Assembly: GCF_017104565.1 (NCBI RefSeq)
Contig: NZ_JAAGPD010000064.1
Span: forward strand, 1-58,208
Reading direction: 5' to 3'
Length of the DNA stretch: 58,208 nucleotides
From: Paraburkholderia sp. Tr-20389
GTDB lineage: Bacteria; Pseudomonadota; Gammaproteobacteria; Burkholderiales; Burkholderiaceae
Positions within the stretch are counted from its first letter, which is position 1; each line of letters begins with the position of its first letter. Below, piece by piece: positions 25,563-33,315 of this stretch. A program made the position numbers and the translations under genes. Under the pieces are notes generated by a model that was not told the DNA's origin, made no database searches, and was given only the letters and a program-made list of their open reading frames with translations.

Positions 25563-27170
25563 TTATGCAGCCGATTGCGGCGCCTGCTGCGCGGCGCCCG
25601 TTGGATCGTTTGCGGCATGCGCGGCGAAGCCCGCATGATCGGCGCGTGCCGTCGTCGAAGGCACATCGCCCGAAGCCGGCGGCAACGGCGGCGCCGCTTC
25701 GCCGATCATCCGGAAGGCGACGGCCATGTCGTCCGCCAGCGGACGATCGTCGCGATAGGTCGGCACGATCGCGCGCACGCGGCGCCACAACGCATCCGTG
25801 TGCGGCGCGCGGGGCGCGTCGACGGGTTGCAGATCGTAGGCCTGCGCAGCGGCCAGCAATTCGATTGCAACGATGCGGCCGGTGTTGTCGACGATCTCCA
25901 ATGCCTTCAGCGCGGCAGGCGTCGCGTGACACAGATGATCCTCCTGCAAGCCCGACGTGATGCCGCCATCGAGACTCGCGGGCGCGGCCAGCCGCCGGTT
26001 CTGCGCGACGAGCGAAGCCGCCGTGTACTGCGCGATCATGAAGCCCGAACACGTCCCGCCCGGCTCCGCGAGAAACGCGGGCAAGCCGCTCACGAGCGGA
26101 TTCACGAGCCGGTCGAGACGCCGCTCGGCCATTGCCGCCACCTGCGCGATGGCCGTCGCGAGACTGTCCATTGCAAGCGCGATCGATGCGCCCACCGCAT
26201 GCGCCTGCGAATACACACGCGGCGCATCCGGCGTGCCCGCGACGATCGGGTTGTCGGTGATCGACGCCAGTTCGCGATTCACGACTTCGGCCGTTGCATC
26301 GAGCACGTCGCGCGCGGCGCCATGCACGTGCGGGATCGTGCGCATCGACAACGGATCCTGCGTGCGCTGCCCCACAACGGATGCAAGAATGCCGCTCTCG
26401 GCAAGCGCATTGCGCATGCGCTCGCCAACCAGATTCAAACCGGGCGACACGCGCAGCGCGAGCGAATCGGCATCGAATGCCGCGAGTTGCCCGCGCAGAT
26501 TTTCGAAGCTCATCGCGGCGATCACATCGGTCCAGTCGAGCACGCGTTCGGCACGCGCCAACGCGAGCGCCGCGAGGCCCGTCACGCAGGGCGTGCCGTT
26601 GATGAGGCTCAGGCCTTCTTTCGCTTCGAGCACGAGCGGCTCGCGCCCGAGCCGCCTGAGCGCGTCGCGTCCGCTGACCCTTTCGCTGCCGTGACGCACA
26701 TGGCCTTCGCCGATGCACACCAGCGCGATATGCGCCATATGGCTCAGATAACCGACCGAGCCGAACGCGGGCACTTCAGGGATATAGCCCGCATCGAGCA
26801 ACGCGACGAGCTGATCCGTGATGTCGAGCCGCACGCCCGAGTGACCATGCGCGAAGTTGTTGATCGCGGCCGCCATGATCGCGCGCGTCTCCGCGACGCC
26901 GAGCGGCGCACCGACGCCCACTGCATGGCTCATCAGAATGTTGCGCGACAGCGCGCGCTGCTCCGACGGCGACACGATCACATCGCACAGCGCACCCACA
27001 CCCGTGTTCACGCCATAGGCGCGAATGCCCCGCTCGACGATCTGCTCGACGAGCACGCGCGCCGCCGCGATACGCGCACGCGCTGCTTCGGACAATACGA
27101 GCGGCTCGCCAGCCGCAACCGCGGCCAGTTCGCGCCAGTTCAAAGGACGCTCGGTTCGGATGACAGCCAT
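25563..27170 (-). CDS. Histidine/aromatic ammonia-lyase homologue lacking the MIO tripeptide
   Basis: A 535-residue member of the HAL/PAL family. Conserved parts are YGVNTGVG (Tyr52), LMSHAVGVG (His82), KEGLSLINGTP, CSGFMIAQYTAASL and SGLQEDH. In true lyases the segment G-S-V-G-A-S-G-D-L makes the MIO electrophile from Ala-Ser-Gly. Here residues 137-142 read GSVGYL, an exact three-residue loss of Ala-Ser-Gly with good alignment on both sides. The active-site Tyr of QDPYS is also replaced (QDPLS). The protein therefore probably does not do classical ammonia elimination; it may be a different lyase, an isomerase or a binding protein. It lies in the leftward transporter operon between ATPase and regulator. 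The C-terminus is an Ala/Gln-rich tail. Confidence 0.85.
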   Translation of the reverse strand: MAVIRTERPLNWRELAAVAAGEPLVLSEAARARIAAARVLVEQIVERGIRAYGVNTGVGALCDVIVSPSEQRALSRNILMSHAVGVGAPLGVAETRAIMAAAINNFAHGHSGVRLDITDQLVALLDAGYIPEVPAFGSVGYLSHMAHIALVCIGEGHVRHGSERVSGRDALRRLGREPLVLEAKEGLSLINGTPCVTGLAALALARAERVLDWTDVIAAMSFENLRGQLAAFDADSLALRVSPGLNLVGERMRNALAESGILASVVGQRTQDPLSMRTIPHVHGAARDVLDATAEVVNRELASITDNPIVAGTPDAPRVYSQAHAVGASIALAMDSLATAIAQVAAMAERRLDRLVNPLVSGLPAFLAEPGGTCSGFMIAQYTAASLVAQNRRLAAPASLDGGITSGLQEDHLCHATPAALKALEIVDNTGRIVAIELLAAAQAYDLQPVDAPRAPHTDALWRRVRAIVPTYRDDRPLADDMAVAFRMIGEAAPPLPPASGDVPSTTARADHAGFAAHAANDPTGAAQQAPQSAA

Positions 27171-27213
27171 GATGTTGCCTTTATCGTCACATGTACTGCT
27201 TTGGTCGGTTGCT

Positions 27214-28005
27214 TCAGTTCGTCGTGCGCGAATGATGGCTCGATACGAACTGCTTGAAGCGCTCGGATTTGAGTTCGCCGAATACTTCGTCCGGCGTACC
27301 GTCGCATTCCGTCTGCCCTTGATGCAGGAACATCACGCGATTCGACACGTGCCGCGCAAAGCCCATTTCGTGCGTGACGACGAGCATCGTTCGGCCTTCT
27401 TCGGCAAGCGAGCGCATCACGCGCAGCACTTCGCCGACGAGTTCGGGATCGAGTGCGGAAGTCGGTTCGTCGAACAGCATCACTTTCGGATGCATCGCCA
27501 GCGCGCGGGCAATCGCAACACGCTGCTGCTGGCCGCCCGACAGATGCGCGGGATAGTGCCCGCGTTTTTCAGCAAGGCCGACCTTCGCGAGCAGCGCTTC
27601 CGCCTCTTCGACGGCTTCCGCGCGGCTGCGCTTTTGCACGCGCATCGGCCCTTCGATCAGGTTCTCGAGCACGGTCATATGCGACCACAGATTGAAGTTC
27701 TGAAACACCATGCCGAGCTGCGAGCGGATGCGATCGACCTGTTTGCGATCGTCCGGCTGAAACTTGCCGTCCTTGCGGCGCTTCATCTTCAGCGTCTCGC
27801 CTGCGAGTGCGACGCTGCCGTCGTCCGGCGTTTCGAGCAGGTTCAGGCAGCGCAGGAACGTGCTCTTGCCCGAGCCGCTCGCGCCGAGAATCGAAATGAC
27901 ATCGCCTTCATGCGCGTCGAGCGAAATGCCCTTCAGGACGTGATGGTCGCCGAACGACTTGTGGATGTTCTTGACCGACAATGCAACGGGTGCCGTAGCG
28001 TTCAT
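27214..28005 (-). CDS. ABC transporter ATP-binding protein (HisP/GlnQ type)
   Basis: A 263-residue ATPase of a polar amino acid importer. Walker [10 protein letters not shown] (41-49), Q-loop [12 protein letters not shown], signature LSGGQQQR, Walker B VMLFDEP and switch His in VVTHEMGF are present. It is closer to HisP than to the copy at 23033: it carries the [14 protein letters not shown] insertion typical of HisP-like proteins. It lies between the permeases and the lyase homologue in the leftward operon. Confidence 0.93.
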   Translation of the reverse strand: MNATAPVALSVKNIHKSFGDHHVLKGISLDAHEGDVISILGASGSGKSTFLRCLNLLETPDDGSVALAGETLKMKRRKDGKFQPDDRKQVDRIRSQLGMVFQNFNLWSHMTVLENLIEGPMRVQKRSRAEAVEEAEALLAKVGLAEKRGHYPAHLSGGQQQRVAIARALAMHPKVMLFDEPTSALDPELVGEVLRVMRSLAEEGRTMLVVTHEMGFARHVSNRVMFLHQGQTECDGTPDEVFGELKSERFKQFVSSHHSRTTN

Positions 28006-28026
28006 GGGATTCTCCGGAATGGGCCG

Positions 28027-28779
28027 TCAGGGTGCGGCACGACGTGCTTCGGTGGCGGGCGGAATCGCGCGGGGCGCGGCGTTCACGGGCATCGCGCGCA
28101 GATGCCGCGACAGACGCCGTTCGAGCAGGCCGAGCAGACGCACGACGACAAAGTTCAGGAACAGATAGATCAGCGCGGCGCAGATGAACACCTCTGTCGT
28201 GCGATACGTCTGCTGGATGATCTGCTGCGCGACGCCTGTCACTTCCCACACGGTGACGAGGCTCGCGAGCGCTGTCGACTTGACGAGCAGCACGGCCTCC
28301 GTCGAATACGCGGGCAGACACTGGCGCAACGCAATCGGACCGATGATGCGGCGCAGGAGCGAGAAACCCGACAGGCCGATCGAATAACCGGCTTCGATTT
28401 GCCCGACCGGCACGGCCATCAGACCGCCGCGAATGATTTCCGCCGTATAGCCTGCCGTGCACAGTGCAAGCGAGAGCACCGCGCACACATAAGGCTCGCG
28501 CAGCACCGGCCAGAGAAAGCTCTCGCGGATCACGCCGAACTGGCCGAGCCCGTAGTAGACGAGAAACATCTGGATCAGCAGCGGCGAGCCGCGAAACACG
28601 AGAATGTACGCACGTGCAAAGCGATTGGGCAGCCAGTTCGGCGACACGCGCATCGTGACGATCACGAGCGACAGCAGGCCGCCCAGCACCAGCGATGAAA
28701 AGAACAGGCCCAACGTGGTCGGCACGGCGCCGAGCAACTGGCGCAGCGTGTCGAAGAGAAAGTCGAAATCGAAAGACAT
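28027..28779 (-). CDS. ABC transporter permease (HisM/ArtM-like)
   Basis: A 250-residue inner-membrane permease with about five membrane segments. FRGSPLLIQMFLVYYGLGQF and the EAA loop QIEAGYSIGLSGFSLLRRI (about residues 150-168) identify the HisMQ family. The C-terminal tail after the last membrane segment is unusually long and Arg/Ala-rich. It stands 15 bases after the stop of the other permease gene and 21 bases before the ATPase start. Confidence 0.9.
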   Translation of the reverse strand: MSFDFDFLFDTLRQLLGAVPTTLGLFFSSLVLGGLLSLVIVTMRVSPNWLPNRFARAYILVFRGSPLLIQMFLVYYGLGQFGVIRESFLWPVLREPYVCAVLSLALCTAGYTAEIIRGGLMAVPVGQIEAGYSIGLSGFSLLRRIIGPIALRQCLPAYSTEAVLLVKSTALASLVTVWEVTGVAQQIIQQTYRTTEVFICAALIYLFLNFVVVRLLGLLERRLSRHLRAMPVNAAPRAIPPATEARRAAP

Positions 28780-28794
28780 GATGGCGCCCCGTCG

Positions 28795-29517
28795 TCAGTT
28801 GCGCGCGAAGTTGCGCCGGAAGGATCGGCCCACGCGTGCTTCTGCGTGGTTGAAGACGCGGTTCGAAATGCCCGTCATCACCAGATACAGCGCACCGCCG
28901 ACGACAAAGAAGAGGAAGTACTGATGCGTCGAACCGGCTGCGATCTGACTGGCGCGCAGCAGTTCCGCGAGGCCCGTCACCGAGATCAGCGCCGAATCTT
29001 TCAGGCTCAGCTGCCACACGTTGCCGATGCCGGGCAGCGCGAAACGCAGCACTTGCGGAATCAGAATGCGGCGGGCCATCGTCATGGTCGGCATGCCGAT
29101 GGAACGCGCTGCTTCGAGTTCGCCTTTCGACACCGCCAGCACCGCCGATCGATACACCTCGGCCTGATACGCGCCCGAAATCATGCCGACCGCGAGCGCG
29201 CCGATCACGAAGGGCGGCACGCCGACGAACCCTTCGGCGCCGAACCATTGGCCCACCGTCGTCACGAGCGTCGAGCCGCCGAAATAAAACAGATAGATGA
29301 CGAGCAGTTCGGGCACGCCGCGAAACACCGTCGTGTACAGATCGCCGAGCACGCGCGCGGTGCGAAAGCGCGACAGCTTCGCCGCCGCGACGATCGCGCC
29401 GAACACGGCACCCACTGCCAGCGCCGCGAGCGTCAACGCGACGGTCATCAATGCCGCGAGCAGCAATACGCCGCCCCAGCCTTCTTGCCCGAAGCCGAGC
29501 GTCTCGATCAGTGCCAT
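28795..29517 (-). CDS. ABC transporter permease (HisQ-like)
   Basis: A 240-residue permease. TTVFRGVPELLVIYLFYFGG and the EAA loop ELEAARSIGMPTMTMARRI (about residues 140-158) are family signatures, with about five membrane segments. Pairs with the permease at 28027-28779 to form the channel of the leftward importer. It follows the binding-protein gene after 107 bases. Confidence 0.9.
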   Translation of the reverse strand: MALIETLGFGQEGWGGVLLLAALMTVALTLAALAVGAVFGAIVAAAKLSRFRTARVLGDLYTTVFRGVPELLVIYLFYFGGSTLVTTVGQWFGAEGFVGVPPFVIGALAVGMISGAYQAEVYRSAVLAVSKGELEAARSIGMPTMTMARRILIPQVLRFALPGIGNVWQLSLKDSALISVTGLAELLRASQIAAGSTHQYFLFFVVGGALYLVMTGISNRVFNHAEARVGRSFRRNFARN

Positions 29518-29624
29518 GACCTACTCCTCATCCCTGCTTTCGCTGATGACCTGTTCCGATGCAGCATCGCAACAGGTCGTTCGAACAGGCGCGCGCAATA
29601 GCAGCGCGCGCATACGGCAATTGA

Positions 29625-30494
29625 TCAAGGCGTGACGTCGGTCTTGAACCACTTGTCGGAGAGCTTCTTCACGGTGCCGTCCTTGAGCGCGTCGGCGATG
29701 GCCGTGTCGAATTTGGCCTTCAGATCGGCGTCCTGCTTGCGGAACGCCAGGCCTTCGCCCGGCCCCCAGATCGGGCCGCCGATCTTCGGTCCCGCCATCG
29801 AGATCTGCGCCGCTTCCTTCTTGTCCGCGTTGGCGGCGTAGTAGGTCACGTCGTCGAACGATGCGTCGATGCGGCCGTTCGCCAGATCGAGGTCACGTTC
29901 CGGCGAGGTCTTGTACACGCGGATCGTCGCGATGTCCTTGAAGCCGTCGTTGATGAACTTCGTGTAGACCGTGCCCGACTGGATGCCGATCGTCTTGCCC
30001 TTCAACTGCTTGCGCAATGCGTCCACTGTCGGCTGATCGGCCTTCATGTCGCCCGTCAGCTTGACGACGGGTGTGCTGGGCGTCGCCTTCGGCAGAATCT
30101 TCGTATCGGAGACGGCGAACGTCGCGGGCGTCGCCGCGTAAGGCCGCGAGAACGCAATGATCTTTTCGCGCTCCGGCGTGATGGAGATCGCGTCCATCAG
30201 CACGTCGAACTTGCCTGCCTGCAGACCGGGGATCATGCCGTCCCAGTCTTGTGCAACCAGGTTGCACTGCAGCTTGATGCGCTGACACAGGTTCGCCACC
30301 AGTTCCGGTTCGAAGCCGCCCAGCTTGCCGCCCGGCAACGTGAGATTCCACGGTGCGTAGCCGCCTTCCAGCGCGATCGTCACGGACTTCCATTCCTTCG
30401 CCTGAGCGGGCGCGCCGGCGAGTGCCGTGGCCGTCAGGACCACGCCCATCATTACCTTCGACAACATAGTGCGGTCTGCCTTCTTCACCTTCAC
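29625..30494 (-). CDS. ABC transporter substrate-binding protein (HisJ/ArgT-like)
   Basis: A 289-residue periplasmic binding protein with a signal peptide ending around GAPAQA. The mature part shows TIALEGGYAPWNLTLPGGKL, CNLVAQDWDGMIPGLQAGKF and DVLMDAISITPEREK. The open frame reaches 30863, but the GTG at 30494 is preceded by AGGAG seven bases upstream and starts directly before the signal peptide (MKVKKADRTMLSKVM), so the longer forms are rejected. First gene of the six-gene leftward operon that includes the MIO-less lyase. A HutC-like palindrome lies about 50 bases upstream. Confidence 0.9.
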   Translation of the reverse strand: MKVKKADRTMLSKVMMGVVLTATALAGAPAQAKEWKSVTIALEGGYAPWNLTLPGGKLGGFEPELVANLCQRIKLQCNLVAQDWDGMIPGLQAGKFDVLMDAISITPEREKIIAFSRPYAATPATFAVSDTKILPKATPSTPVVKLTGDMKADQPTVDALRKQLKGKTIGIQSGTVYTKFINDGFKDIATIRVYKTSPERDLDLANGRIDASFDDVTYYAANADKKEAAQISMAGPKIGGPIWGPGEGLAFRKQDADLKAKFDTAIADALKDGTVKKLSDKWFKTDVTP

Positions 30495-30543
30495 GTCGAA
30501 TCTCCTTTTCGTCTGAACGGGTCCCTTCGCTCGTTGCGCCGGA

Positions 30544-30557
30544 CATGTATAGACAAG
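30544..30557. promoter_or_regulatory. Putative HutC-type operator upstream of the leftward ABC/lyase operon
   Basis: CATGTATAGACAAG is close to the HutC operator pattern CTTGTATATACAAG known from Pseudomonas hut genes and is an imperfect palindrome. It lies 50 bases before the GTG start of the binding-protein gene, where a repressor would act. The operon itself ends with a HutC-like regulator gene. Not tested against any motif model. Confidence 0.45.
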
Positions 30558-31350
30558 TCTGCATGAGGTCAAAAATGATCGCAACTGAATTTCCCGAAAA
30601 TAATTGAATTGTTCGGGTATGCCCTTATGCCAAGGGCTTTTCAACGGCGTTTCGTGCGTCTTTGGAAGACGGCGGCACTGCGCCACGCTGGTGCAGCTGA
30701 CTAGACATGTTGGCGATTTGCGTACCAATTCATGCACCGCGCCGGCGCGAACCCGTCCACGGCGGGTCATCCTTGCAACGATGAAAGCCATCTGTTGCCT
30801 GACCGTCGGGTCATACGTTGGTATGGCGTGCGCGACCCTTTGGCGTGAGTGCCTCATCCACACGGAGGCGTGGCATCAGACAGCGGCATGACGGCGCCGC
30901 GGCGGCGTCATCCGAAGGTTCAGGCGATGCAACGATAGTAGGTCATCGCTCGTGCGGATGTACGGCTGGAGGGCCGACCGTCGCCGCACTACATTGAATG
31001 CACTGCCAGCGATGTGATGGATCTGATGGCAGGCACAAAGGGCTCTGGCCCGGTGTGGGCCGATTCGACAAGGCCCATCGACGCAAGCAGAAAAAAGTTT
31101 GGCTAGCCGGGAATGAAATTCGAAGTCGCCGTGTTTGCCTCAATGAAGCAGGCGAAATCGAAACAGGATTCACAAGCAGGGCAAGACCAGACAGCAGCAC
31201 GACAGCAGTTGATGCAGCAGATTTAACGACGTTTCTTAACCAAGCCGCTCGTTCGAATTGAACTCAATTCGATAAGGATACCGAACCTTATACATCGGCT
31301 CCTTTCTCGAACGGACCGGAAGTCTGAACACACTGATCAGGAGTGACATC
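30558..31350. other. Long intergenic region between the ABC operon and the DUF4148 gene
   Basis: About 790 bases without a convincing gene; the short open frames have no recognisable sequence or ribosome site. Two inverted repeats stand out: a near-perfect GC-rich one at 30888-30911 (ATGACG...CGTCAT arms) and CGAATTGA/TCAATTCG at 31254-31271 with a two-base spacer, about 80 bases before the DUF4148 start. The latter could be an operator for that gene. The composition from 31080 on is lower in GC than the genes. Confidence 0.4.
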
Positions 31351-31701
31351 ATGAAGAAGATCTTTGTTTGCCTCGCAGTCGCCGCCGGTGCATTCGCCGC
31401 GCCCGCGCTGAGCTTCGCGCAATCGAACGGCCCCGTTACGCGCGCCGAAGTTCGCGCCGATCTGGTTCGCGTCGAACAGGCCGGCTATCGGCCGGGCGTC
31501 GGCGAAGATCTCAACTACCCCGCCGATATCCAGGCAGCGGAAGCGAAGATCGCCGCGCAGGACAACCACACGCTGACGAACGACGCGGTCGGCGGCGTCG
31601 CGCTCACGCGTACGTCATCGGGCAAGCCGGCCCGCACCGCGATGAACGGCAACGCGTGCGTCGGCCCCGTCAGCTATTGCAACATCTTCTTCGGCAGCTA
31701 A
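31351..31701 (+). CDS. Secreted DUF4148-type protein with Cys/Gly-Pro C-terminal tail
   Basis: A 116-residue protein with a signal peptide (MKKIFVCLAVAAGAFAAPAL, cleaved near SFAQ). The mature N-terminal part has the DUF4148 motif VTRAEVRADLVRVEQAGY and the DLNYPADIQAAEAKIAAQ segment, common in Burkholderiaceae and of unknown function. The C-terminus ends CVGPVSYCNIFFGS, which is not part of DUF4148 and is shared with two otherwise unrelated small proteins in this window (32674-32931 and 54113-54334). AGGAG precedes the ATG. Probably periplasmic; the two tail cysteines could form a disulfide or carry a modification. Confidence 0.85.
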   Translation: MKKIFVCLAVAAGAFAAPALSFAQSNGPVTRAEVRADLVRVEQAGYRPGVGEDLNYPADIQAAEAKIAAQDNHTLTNDAVGGVALTRTSSGKPARTAMNGNACVGPVSYCNIFFGS

Positions 31702-31799
31702 ATGGCGCGCGCCCGACCTTGCGCCGCCGCTGTCAAGCGCAAGGTCGCGCCCATCTCGCATCGGGTCTTGTTTCCTGTATCTGATTGACGGAGTTTCTT

Positions 31800-32594
31800 G
31801 TGAAGAGTTCGTTGTACATCGCCGCAGCGCTTGCATTGTCGACCGGCCTTCTCGCCTCTTCGGGCGCGATGGCGCAGGACACCGGGACCACGCACGCGCC
31901 CGTCAGGAATATCGTTCTCGTTCATGGCGCATGGGTCGACGGTTCGGGCTGGAAGCCCGTCTACGACATCCTCGCCAAAGACGGTTATCACGTCAGCGTC
32001 GTGCAGGAACCGCTGACCTCGCTCGACGACGACGTCGCCGCAACCCGACGCGTGCTCGACCGGCAAGACGGCCCGGCCATCCTGGTGGGACACAGCTATG
32101 GCGGCTCCGTGATCACGGAGGCAGGCGTCGATTCACATGTGGTGGGGCTCGTGTACGTCGCGGCGCATGCGCCCGATGTCGGCGAAGACGAAGCCACGCT
32201 CGGCAAGGGCAAACCCAGTTTCACGTCGAAGCAGCCGGGCGCGATCGAAAAGACGGACGACGGCTACACGTTTCTGAATCCGTCCGCGTTCCCGAAAGAC
32301 TTCGCTGCTGATCTGCCGCTGAAGGAGGCGCAATTCGAAGCGCATGCGCAGATGCCGACGGCCGCGAAGGTGTTCTCGCAACCGCTGACGGCTGCGGCCT
32401 GGACGAGCAAGCCGAGCTGGGGCATCGTCGCGGGTTCGGACGAGATCATCAATCCCGACCTGGAACGCTGGTATTACGAACGCGCGCATAGCCACACGAC
32501 GGTCATTCCAGGCGCGAGCCATTCGGTCTACGAGTCGCGTCCGCAGCAGGTGGCGGCTGTGATCGAGGACGCCGCGAAGCACGCGCAGCAATAA
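31800..32594 (+). CDS. Secreted alpha/beta hydrolase
   Basis: A 264-residue protein with an N-terminal signal peptide (ending near SGAMAQ) and an alpha/beta hydrolase fold: oxyanion segment VLVHGAWVDGSGW (about residues 38-50), nucleophile elbow VGHSYGG, acid in AGSDEIINPD and catalytic His in PGASHSVYESRP. It resembles the EstC/salicylate-esterase/hydroxynitrile-lyase-like group. The GTG at 31800 was chosen over a TTG at 31785 because ACGGAG lies six bases before it and the signal peptide begins there. It is 98 bases downstream of the DUF4148 gene. Ester substrate unknown. Confidence 0.85.
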   Translation: MKSSLYIAAALALSTGLLASSGAMAQDTGTTHAPVRNIVLVHGAWVDGSGWKPVYDILAKDGYHVSVVQEPLTSLDDDVAATRRVLDRQDGPAILVGHSYGGSVITEAGVDSHVVGLVYVAAHAPDVGEDEATLGKGKPSFTSKQPGAIEKTDDGYTFLNPSAFPKDFAADLPLKEAQFEAHAQMPTAAKVFSQPLTAAAWTSKPSWGIVAGSDEIINPDLERWYYERAHSHTTVIPGASHSVYESRPQQVAAVIEDAAKHAQQ

Positions 32595-32624
32595 CGGGTC
32601 ACACGCGTACCGGCAGCAGATGCG

Positions 32625-32653
32625 ACACGGCGCGCCCAAAAGGCGCGCCGTGT
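32625..32653. terminator. Bidirectional hairpin between convergent genes
   Basis: A perfect 12-bp inverted repeat, ACACGGCGCGCC (32625-32636) and its complement (32642-32653), with a 5-base loop. It lies between the stop of the hydrolase gene (32594) and the stop of the leftward tail-motif gene (32674), so it can terminate both. Confidence 0.7.
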
Positions 32654-32673
32654 GCTTGTTGCAAATGATCAGA

Positions 32674-32931
32674 TCAGTTACCGAAGTAGATGTTGCACTC
32701 CGGCCCCGTCGCGCATTTGCGCGAGTGCTGCATCGGCAGGCCTGATGAGGTGCGCGTATCCATCGCGCCGCCGTACGACATATCCGTCGTCGCTTGCGCC
32801 GATGCGTTTGCGTTGTTCTGCATCGTGGCCTTCGATGGTTCGCTGCTTTGCGCCACATCGTCCGCCCACGTCGCGGCAGGCATGGCCATCAGCAATGCGC
32901 CCACCACGGGTAACGCCGTCAGGAACTTCAT
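32674..32931 (-). CDS. Small secreted protein with Cys/Gly-Pro C-terminal tail
   Basis: An 85-residue protein with a signal peptide (MKFLTALPVVGALLMAMPAA, cleavage near TWA). The mature part is short, Ser/Thr/Ala/Gln-rich and not recognisable as a known domain. Its C-terminus KCATGPECNIYFGN matches the tail of the DUF4148 protein at 31351-31701 and of the protein at 54113-54334. The ATG at 32931 has AAGGAG six bases before it; the longer open frame (to 33060) is not supported. Convergent with the secreted hydrolase. Confidence 0.75.
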   Translation of the reverse strand: MKFLTALPVVGALLMAMPAATWADDVAQSSEPSKATMQNNANASAQATTDMSYGGAMDTRTSSGLPMQHSRKCATGPECNIYFGN

Positions 32932-33315
32932 GTCGAACTCCTTCCATGCAGACGAATCGCTACGCCTGGCATGGCGATTCGCCGGACGCCCATCAGCGCC
33001 TGCGTCATCTGCATCGTTTCGACCGATATCCGCAAGCGCGACATCGCGCGCAGCAGCCACCCGCGCTGCAGCGTGCCCTTATTGTGCATGCGATTGATTG
33101 GCTCTCACCGCGCCCGAGTCTGTCGGGCGGCGCAGCACGGCGCGAACAACGCCGTTTATGATGGTTCGACTATCGGCTGCGCAAAGAAGGTCCGCACTGC
33201 TGCTTCTGTTATAGACCTTTGCGACGAGACTGCAATGACCCGTTGCCGCATTGCAATGCGGCGCGCATCGGCTGTGGAGGCGCGCCACGTCGTCGTTCGG
33301 CCGGTGTTGCGCCGC
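32932..33315. other. Intergenic region with an 18-bp perfect palindrome
   Basis: 384 bases between the tail-motif gene and the 3' end of poxB with no convincing gene. GCCGCATTGCAATGCGGC at 33245-33262 is a perfect 18-bp palindrome, 54 bases after the poxB stop. It may be the poxB terminator stem or an operator site for a gene not seen. The promoter of the tail-motif gene must also be in this stretch. Confidence 0.5.

Noticed and set aside
25575-27257. A 560-codon open frame antisense to the lyase homologue
   Set aside because: Shadow frame with low-information composition; the opposite strand has clear HAL-family sequence.
30495-30863. Upstream extension of the leftward binding-protein gene
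   Set aside because: It would put 120 residues before a clear signal peptide; a GTG with AGGAG at the right distance stands at 30494.
30604-31261. Small open frames in the 30.5-31.3 kb gap
   Set aside because: No ribosome sites, no recognisable sequence and stop-interrupted alternatives; treated as non-coding.
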